Below, piece after piece: positions 23,762 through 29,766 of a DNA stretch of 29,766 bases. Positions within the stretch are counted from its first letter, which is position 1, and each line of letters opens with the position of its first letter. Origin of the DNA: Circinella minor (taxonomy: Eukaryota; Mucoromycota; Mucoromycetes; Mucorales; Lichtheimiaceae). The position numbers and the translations under genes were made by a program. Below the pieces are notes generated by a model. It was not told the DNA's origin. It made no database searches and worked only from the letters and a program-made list of their open reading frames with translations. The DNA lies in assembly GCA_016758965.1 (NCBI GenBank), contig JAEPRB010000367.1, positions 1 through 29,766 of the forward strand, read 5' to 3'.

Positions 23762-24318
23762 CTACAAAAAAAAGGGAAACACGAAAAAAGGTGTACAATC
23801 AAAAAGGTGTACTTTTTTAAATCCCACAATGTCATTCATGGAAAAAGGTGTACAATTAGGTTTGAGAGCTTAATAGTATACTAGATGCACTTTTCTACAC
23901 AATATGTCAAAGCAAATTATAATATTTATTGTGGTCAACTAAAATAATTTCATAATAGTTAATACTAAAAAAATACTATTAATTATTAATATACTGAAAA
24001 GTAATACTATCTGCTTTACTAGTAATATAAAAAAAAAAGAAAACAAATAAAACTATGCCAAAAACATACTGGTCATTTTTATATGATAGTAAACATAGAA
24101 TCACACATTATATTTATATTTTATTTAATGAACTACTATACTTAAAATATTGCCAGTTTTATTGAGATATTGTCTTTATTATAAATATATTGATTATTAC
24201 AAGAAGAGTCCCAGGCGTTATTGTTTTTGATTCTTTTTCACAATTTTGAAATATAAGTTATTCATTTAATATCCCTTTATTTTTAAACATTTTATGCTAT
24301 TTATTCTATTATATTTAT

Positions 24319-24787
24319 GGGAATTGCTACGGACACCCCATATTTTGCTTACGGACACCCCACAAATAAACAGTTATCAACCAAGTTTTTAGACCATATA
24401 AATTATAGTAACACCGTTATCAGCACCAATAACGCTTGTTTAACCACTCATATCTAACATTAAAAGAAACATATGTCTTGTTTGTTTTGTCTTCATAAGG
24501 GCTATAACTCCCACTTGAGTACATAATGGATATAGTAGTAAGAAAGCATAAGAAATATTGACTGTTATCATAGAAAGTTGAGCTGCTAATATAAGTCCCA
24601 TAAACATTTTCAAGTTTTATAATGATAATAACTGTAATAACTGTATAGATAGTGATGTCCAAGTGGCTGGATATGATGTAATCATATAAAATTGTCATAT
24701 ACCTTTGAAAAATTATCAAAGTGGGGTGTTCGTAAGAGTTGGAATTACCTAATATAGTATGTTTTTGGGGTGTCTGTAGCAATTCCC
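24319..24787. mobile_element. 469-bp TIR element (MITE-like) with 9-bp target duplication
   Basis: Terminal inverted repeats of at least 22 bp: the left end GGGAATTGCTACGGACACCC and the reverse complement of the right end differ at one base. A second inverted motif (CTTACG-A/G-ACACCCCAC) lies just inside each end. It is flanked by perfect 9-bp direct repeats TATATTTAT (24310-24318 and 24788-24796). The related sequence near 25641 has the same flanks with a single copy, which is the unoccupied site. A 9-bp duplication and GGG ends point to the Mutator superfamily. The 120-codon open frame inside is low-complexity and not a credible protein, so this is non-autonomous. Confidence 0.9.
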
Positions 24788-24820
24788 TATATTTATATCT
24801 ATCTTGTATTTTATAAATTC

Positions 24821-24898
24821 TTAAATGATGCTTATACCAATTGCCTCATAAGGCTCTGTTTCAAACTTTTTTTGGAAAAAAGTAATGTATTTTGACAT
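24821..24898 (-). CDS. 25-codon fusion of transposase N- and C-termini in the deleted MULE
   Basis: The frame reads MSKYITFFQKKFETEPYE followed by AIGISII and a TAA. The first 18 codons correspond to the start of the transposase at 28790 in the full element, and the last codons to its extreme C-terminus (EEIGTSII, 25704-25681). The deletion is thus in frame. This short frame is useful because it fixes the start and stop codons of the parent gene. There is no evidence that it is expressed. Confidence 0.6.
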   Translation of the reverse strand: MSKYITFFQKKFETEPYEAIGISII

Positions 24899-25066
24899 TA
24901 TTGTTATTGTATAGTGATAGTATTAAGATTCGAGTATTTCTTGTGTTTCATCAGGAACCATTTAAGAAAAAAGTGTACTTTTTTCCTGCCATGACTCTGT
25001 TTCTCATGTCGCTCTTTCAAAAAGTACACCTTTTTGATTGTACACCTTTTTTATTAGTGACACCCC

Positions 25067-25140
25067 AAAGAAAATAATGAGCAAGGTGACTGCGTTTTTT
25101 TGGGACCCTTGAACATTTTGATTATTTACCAATTGAGTGC
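25067..25140 (-). pseudogene. Sliver of the older transposase gene between the two MULE copies
   Basis: These 74 bp are all that lies between the two elements. On the minus strand they contain the target duplication GCACTCAAT, the end of exon 2 (ATT G, to 25130) and a GTAAAT donor (25129) with the start of an intron whose acceptor (23762) is beyond the deleted MULE. Frame and phase match the exons on both sides. Confidence 0.7.
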
Positions 25141-25200
25141 AGGAAACACGAAAAAAGGTGTACAATCAAAAAGGTGTACTTTTTGAAAGAGTGACATGGC
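25141..25200 (+). repeat. Left TIR of the MULE
   Basis: Begins AGGAAACACG and contains two GGTGTAC motifs each preceded by an A run, then TTTTTGAAAGAGTGACAT. It pairs with 28936-28995 with only a few mismatches, mostly in the outer 10 bases. A further GGTGTAC copy lies about 12 bp inside. Confidence 0.88.
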
Positions 25201-25680
25201 AGTCACAGAAAAGGTGTACAATTGAGAGCTTGATCGTATACCTGATCCACTTTTCTATATAATATGTCAAAGCATCTTTTTTTCAAATCATAATATTTAT
25301 TGTGCTCAATTAAAATAATTTCATAATAATTAATACAAAAAAAAATACTATTAATTATTAATATACTGAAAAGTAATACTATCTGCTTTACTAGTAATAA
25401 AAAAAAATAAAACAAATAAAACTATGCCAAAAACATACTGTCATTTTTATAGCAAACATAGAATCAAACATTATACTTTATATTTTATTTAATGAACTAC
25501 TATGCTTAAAATATTGCCAATTTTATGGAGGCATTGTTACAAGAAGAGTCCTGGCCGTTATTATTTTTAATTCTCTTTCACAATTTTGACATATAAGTCA
25601 TTCATTTATCCCTTTATTTTTAAACATTTTTATGCTGTTTATTCTATTATATTTGTATCTATCTTGTATTTTATAAATTC

Positions 25681-28600
25681 CTAAATGATGCTTGTACCAA
25701 TTTCCTCAAAAAATTCAATATCTTCTCGAGTAAGACGTTTTCTGTGAAGATATCTCTATGTAGTTTTATAATCAGCAGCGAGACCAAGAAAATCCCATCC
25801 AGCTTTATGATAAGGTCTTACAGAGGGCCATTCCATATAGCGTGTTCTGGATGGGATAAGATCAACCATGCTGAAATGATTTGAACAATGAAATAGGTTG
25901 AGTGGCTGTGGGTGTCGGTTGGTATCTGAAGGGATAGTAAAAGGTAGGTAGAGAACAGATTTCCAATGTGTATTACCCATAAAAACTGCAATGGGTGTAG
26001 TATATGCATCTGCAGCAATCTGTGAATCTCTTAGAGCATCAAACCAGTAATCTGAACTACAACTTGTATGGTGTGCTGTTTCAGGTATTATACCGAATTC
26101 CAATCGATTAATTACACGATTCATAATATTATCACGGCCATTACAGAGAATGTCTCGATAAAACTCATAATTGGCATTAAGATGAGACAGCATAGTCTGT
26201 TTAACTTTGGTATACTGATTTTGATCGCCATGTAATTGCAAAGCAAGAGCACGGTAACCACAATACCCATCACTTTTAATTGTTTTCAATCCAACGGAGC
26301 TGTTATAGACTAAACCCAAGTCTATAGTAATTCCAGGTCAATTTATGATACAATGGAAATAGAAAAGTGACAAAAGTGAAAAAGAGATAAAAGGACTTGT
26401 TTTTATTATTAATTGAGGGTTATAACTATTTATATGGGCTAAGCCCAATTGTACAACTCAAGCTTATTTTACTAAGCTTGGGTTCCTGGTCACAATATTA
26501 CCTAAACGGTAACAGGAGCATTCAGTGGGAATATCTGGATGGACAAAACTAAAAAGATTAACTTAGTATTTTCGTCTCAATTCACTTACCTTAGTTTATC
26601 TTGAATACCTTGTTTTTTTTTCGGTTGGTTTTCTTAACAGTAGGCCAAAGATTATCAAGGTCGTTTTCTGGCTTTCTTTTCGAATTCGGTTTTTCACTCT
26701 TCTTTGTTTTTTTAACGTCTTTTTCATGTTTTTTTCCAATTTTCTTTATATTTTGCTCCTTCACTACACTCGCCTCTTCGACTTTATTTTCTTCTGCTTT
26801 GTCTTCCTTAACTTCATTTGATTTGATATTCATAATATGCTGCATAATATCATTCGTTCCATTTTCTGTATCCTTGGCCATATGTTCAATATCATCATTT
26901 GTAAACTGTTTGACTTGTATATTAAGCAAGTGAATTGATCGTTCATCTGCAAGGCCAATTGGATTTTGGTTGGATACATCCAAAATTTCTTTTGAAATGT
27001 TCCTAGTTGTGTGGATGAATTTTTTTTTTCTGGTTTTCTCTTCTACTTCGATAGATTGATGTTGTTGATGTTGCTGACCATTGAAATGGGAAAGGTCAAA
27101 TGATAGATCGTTTATAAATTTTTCATCAATAAGTTTGTTAGTGACATCTGGTGGGGGTCCGTCGTTAACAGTTTTTTTTTATGGTCTTTTGTGTGTTGCT
27201 CGTGGTGCGCGGTTGTATGTAGCAGGTACAGCATGCTTTTTGTAATTAGCAAGAATACGTTCGTCTGAGCGAATATAGTTGAGAATTTGGGGAAGAGCTA
27301 AAGAAAGAGGTAGATGGTGGATTGTATCTTGGTATAAATTACGGTGAAATAATTCTACTGCATTTGTTGTCCTGTAAGGATGCTTACGAAGATTATCATC
27401 CATGCCCATACAATGTCGAAAAATCATGCTACTGATGGATGGTTGGAGCCACCATTGGAGCCATTTGTAGCTGTTTTTGTAACGTGTAACTACTTCATTG
27501 CATGAACGACAAAATTCTTCAGCATCTTTGGTGGTTCGAATTGTGTATACCAATTCTCGAAATTTATCAGCTTTATCATATGGGATGATGTTGTTATTGC
27601 TGCTGATCCGCTGAACAGATTGCATCCAATGCATATAACATCCTTTCAAAAAATGCATCCCATCATTCTTTCCAGTGTACTGCTGATAGGCTTATAGAAA
27701 TCCCTTTTTTTGAGCTAAGGAGAAATCCATCATCATCCCAAGAAACAAATCTTCACCATCAAACTTTACTTTGCATTCAGTAAAGAACGCAAAGAAATAC
27801 TGCGCGAAATAGTTGTGAGACAACCCATCCATAACTGCTTGAAAGATGACAGCATGCTTTTTTAACTCTTTGATGTATATAACAGTCGTGCAAAGATAGT
27901 ATCCTTTTTCGATGGCCTTGTATGTAACATCAGTAACAGCTGGTAAATCACTGAATCGACAGTATGTTTTGATGGCTGGTGATCTATACATCAAGAGAAA
28001 TGAATCTGGAATAACTTGGGCATAAAGAAAATACCCAGTATAGTTGTTCATGATCTTCCCAAATTCACCAAGGAACTCGCCTTTTCTTGGCATATTTATT
28101 TGTTCGCGTCTTTTATTCAACTCATATTCGACCCTGTCCTAAGTACCTAGAATTGGGTTGATATCGACTACTGAATCAACAATCTGTCCAGTTCGACAAT
28201 TGATATCTTGTACAGCGGCCTTCGGTGTCACTGTTGGATCGACTAGTAATCTTTCAGTCAATTTGTCCTTTTCTTCCTCAGACAAATGGTTGGATACATA
28301 TGGACCATGATTATGATTTCCAATTTGTTCCAACTTGCATTTTGTATTAACAAAACGGTAACGCACTTCAGCTGGGCAAGTGTCGACATGCTCCAAAACA
28401 CTTCCACAATTCTTGCATCCAATAACAGTATATTGTTTGTTAATCAGTTTTACATCGAATTGTAGATGCAACTCTTTCAAATAGAATCTGCAACCTTTCT
28501 CATTACATCGCACAAAACCATTACATTTTTTCAAATATGTATGAACGTTGTTCTTTTGCTTTCGAGGGCCATAAATCTTATGCATAGACCATCCGATATC

Positions 28601-28790
28601 CAAAGAAAAATTAATGTATCTGTAGAACAATAAGAAGTCATGTCATTAGGAAAAGATTAAGTCATTTGATTGATCGTAAGTACACTCATAATTATTACTT
28701 TTTCTTTTCGTTGTCAAACTCAGCAGCTGCTTCTTCCTCATAAGGCTTTGTTTCAAACTTTCTTTAGAAAAAAGTGATGTATTTTGACAT
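25681..28790 (-). pseudogene. MULE transposase-OTU protease fusion gene, decayed
   Basis: Exon 1 28790-28699 (MSKYITFF...); intron 28698-28620, phase-consistent; long exon 28619-26590; short intron; OTU exon 26548-25681, interrupted by a solo LTR. Domains: a Cys/His zinc-binding N-terminus (CNGFVRCNEKGC ... GCKNC ... NHNHG, WRKY-GCM1-like); a DDE core with D in VTDVTY (27931), D in MMMDFS (27727), HFLKGCYMH (27650) and E in NAVELFHR (27355); a Lys/Glu-rich linker; and a C-terminal OTU cysteine protease with SDGYCGYRAL (Asp 26271, Cys 26262) and NHFSMV (His 25878). Six internal stops break the frame: TAA 28764, TAG 28139, TAA 27692, TAA 27179, TAA 26591 and TAG 25756. The reading frame is otherwise intact, except for a one-base phase conflict at the last intron. 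Confidence 0.85.
26301..26514. mobile_element. 214-bp solo LTR inside the MULE gene
   Basis: The sequence starts TGTTATAGAC and ends CGGTAACA, so both ends carry the TGTTA/TAACA inverted termini typical of LTRs. It is flanked by perfect 5-bp direct repeats GGAGC (26296-26300 and 26515-26519). On the minus strand it carries CATATAAATAG, a good TATA box, followed by an A-rich AATAATAAAAA signal. Two small palindromes (GGGCTTAGCCC and AAGCTT...AAGCTT) lie near the TATA box. Deleting it together with one GGAGC joins PTECS to VGLKTIKSDG in the OTU domain. A short TIR element is the alternative, but a 5-bp duplication fits an LTR better. Confidence 0.8.
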
Positions 28791-28935
28791 TATTGTAATT
28801 TATAGTGATAGTTTTAAGATTCGAGTATTTCGTGTATGTTTCAGGAACAAAGTAAAAAAAAGTACACTTTTTCATGTACAGCAGTTTTTAAAAAAAGTGT
28901 ACTTTTTTCCTGCTACTCATACCGTGACTCTGTTT

Positions 28936-28995
28936 GCTATGTCGCTCTTTCAAAAAGTACACCTTTTTGATTGTACACCTTTTTTAGTGACACCT
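28936..28995 (-). repeat. Right TIR of the MULE
   Basis: The reverse complement begins AGGTGTCACT, then follows the left TIR closely through the GGTGTAC motifs and GAAAGAGCGACAT. Further inward lie additional GTGTAC and GTACAC copies (about 28860 and 28898). Confidence 0.88.
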
Positions 28996-29344
28996 ATTGA
29001 GCGCTTGGCTGATCTTATACTATAAGCTCTGAGGGGACCAAGGGCTTTCACTGTGCTGTAGATATGTTGAAGCAAATGAAAATTAATGGTATACATGTTA
29101 TTATCGACTTCATTCTTCACATGTAAGTGCCAGTTTTGAAAGTGTCTATTATGATGATGTTTAGCAAAATATTAAAAAGGGTAAATTTATTTAGATTGTT
29201 ATATACATTACTTTTTGATATTGACAAGGTCATCTTGATCGATTTCCCATTGAAAGGCTAGGCAGCATCCAATTACGTATGACATAAGCGCCTCTACTTG
29301 CGGTGCATAGAAATTTAAACAATAATAGTTGTTTAATCCTGGTT
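28996..29344 (-). pseudogene. Exons 1-2 (visible part) of the split older transposase gene
   Basis: The first visible exon (29344-29212) reads PGLNNYYCLNFYAPQVEALM then SYVIGCCLAFQWEIDQDD. A 66-nt GT-AG intron (29211-29146), phase 2, leads to exon 29145-28996: HFQNWHLHVKNEV, MYTINFHLLQHIYSTVKALG, PLRAYSIRSAKRSI. There the MULE interrupts it; the last codons resume at 25131-25130 and the next exon is at 23761. No premature stop is seen in these two exons. I judge it a C-terminal part of a CACTA/Tnp2-like transposase from the TINFHLLQH...LGPLRAYS wording, with moderate confidence. No upstream exons were found before the window edge. Confidence 0.65.
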
Positions 29345-29766
29345 CTATCAAATGTAAATTTATTTATAAATTCATATTATATATAAAAAGAGTTTTATTT
29401 TTAAAAAAAATATTATGCCAAGGAATAAAATATTTTTATTTCTCTTGGCATTGAAATAATTATAAATAATAATAGATAACAATAATTAACAAACCATTAT
29501 ACGATTTTTCCTGTTAATTATTTATTATATATATTAAAAAACAAATAAAATCAATGACTTTCTCACCATGGGAAGAAAAGTGAACAAGGTGAACAAAGTG
29601 AACAAAGTGAACTTGTGATTTGAAAGTCAGTAGTGTAATTCTCTTTTTAGCAAACAGTGTAACAAAAGTAATCCAATCATAACTCGAGAAATAAATCATA
29701 TAAATCATAAATGTTATTGTAAATATTTTATTATTAAAATCATATTGTTCATATTATTATATATCA
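29345..29766. other. AT-rich right edge with a palindrome and a short tandem repeat
   Basis: No gene recognised. A near-perfect palindrome (about 29414-29452) has arms ATGCCAAG and CTTGGCAT closing an A/T-rich stem. A 9-bp unit GTGAACAAA/G is repeated about 3.6 times at 29580-29612. A short minus-strand frame across the repeat (VHFVHFVHLVHF) is a consequence of the repeat. Confidence 0.6.

Larger units (their letters stand above)
23774..25066 (-). mobile_element. Internally deleted MULE derivative (non-autonomous copy)
   Basis: The left end (GGGAAACACG, two AAAAAGGTGTAC-type motifs) and about 550 bp of flanking sequence match the left end of the full MULE at 25141-25710. The right 225 bp match the right end of the full MULE at 28734-28990. 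The middle 3 kb are missing; the join (24841-24847) lies in a GAGGAA (here GAGGCA) motif present at both breakpoints. Right end GACACCCC; flanks are A-rich, so the target duplication cannot be read with confidence. It sits in the intron of the older transposase gene, and it hosts a 469-bp insertion. Without that insertion it would be about 815 bp long. Confidence 0.85.
25141..28995 (-). mobile_element. Mutator-like element (MULE) with OTU-fused transposase
   Basis: A 3855-bp element bounded by about 60-bp imperfect terminal inverted repeats and 9-bp target duplications that differ at one base: ATTGAGTGC (25132-25140) and ATTGAGCGC (28996-29004). It inserted at the last codons of exon 2 in an older transposase gene. 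One decayed gene on the minus strand fills it (28790-25681). A solo LTR (214 bp) has since inserted into the coding region. Family assignment rests on the 9-bp duplication, long TIRs and the HFL-x2-C-x2-H transposase signature. Confidence 0.9.

Noticed and set aside
24420..24782. 120-codon open frame on the minus strand
   Set aside because: It lies wholly inside the 469-bp TIR element and even overlaps its terminal repeat; the translation has no domain character.
23780..25240. Repeated GGTGTAC units considered as a CRISPR-like or tandem array
   Set aside because: The units are few, irregularly spaced and inverted between the two element ends; this is MULE terminal structure in a eukaryotic genome.
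25756..26319. Stand-alone OTU deubiquitinase gene of the host
   Set aside because: It lies inside the MULE ends, on the transposase strand, and its last codons are shared with the deleted MULE; it is the C-terminal part of the transposase.
29514..29708. Minus-strand frame with a VHFVHLVHF repeat
   Set aside because: The pattern is produced by a 9-bp tandem DNA repeat and there is no further coding signal.

Overview
This is an AT-rich nuclear window from a fungus. Short phase-consistent GT-AG introns (roughly 55-140 nt), long T-rich tracts before start codons, a rhizopuspepsin-like secreted aspartic protease, an anillin-like PH protein and OTU-type MULE transposons together suggest an early-diverging filamentous fungus, probably Mucoromycota. 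That placement is inference; no marker fixes the genus.

Positions 1-20163 are an ordinary housekeeping gene neighbourhood. In order: the 3' end of an unidentified gene (+); an anillin-like C2/PH protein (-); the GPI ethanolamine phosphate transferase GPI13/PIG-O (-); the shared RNA polymerase subunit RPB5 (+); an APSES/ankyrin cell-cycle transcription factor of the Mbp1/Res type (-); a RAB5-family GTPase (+); a secreted pepsin-like protease (-); the 60S biogenesis factor REI1 (-); and a small two-exon gene (+) whose frame does not close cleanly. Exon models below were built by hand; each one given as complete sums to a whole number of codons. One intron in the anillin-like gene is best explained by a GC-AG donor.

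Positions 21035-29344 are a graveyard of nested transposons, and this is the interesting part. A 5'-truncated Helitron with a recognisable 3' end occupies about 21035-23141. An older transposase gene (minus strand; exons 29344-29212, 29145-28996 and 23761-~23421) has been split by two insertions. One is a 3855-bp Mutator-like element (25141-28995) with about 60-bp inverted ends and a 9-bp target duplication. It encodes a zinc-finger/DDE transposase fused to a C-terminal OTU cysteine protease. The other (23774-25066) is an internally deleted relative, in which the first 18-19 codons of the transposase are joined in frame to its last few codons through a 6-bp GAGGAA repeat. Each carries a further insertion: a 214-bp solo LTR (26301-26514, 5-bp duplication GGAGC) sits in the OTU part of the full element, and a 469-bp TIR element (24319-24787, 9-bp duplication) sits in the deleted one. 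Because the full element and the deleted one share sequence, the unoccupied version of the 469-bp insertion site can be read at about 25641.

The MULE transposase frame is otherwise open but carries six internal stops. All are TAA or TAG and all are compatible with former glutamine codons. C-to-T decay is the simplest explanation; import from a lineage that reads TAR as glutamine is a long-shot alternative that can be tested.
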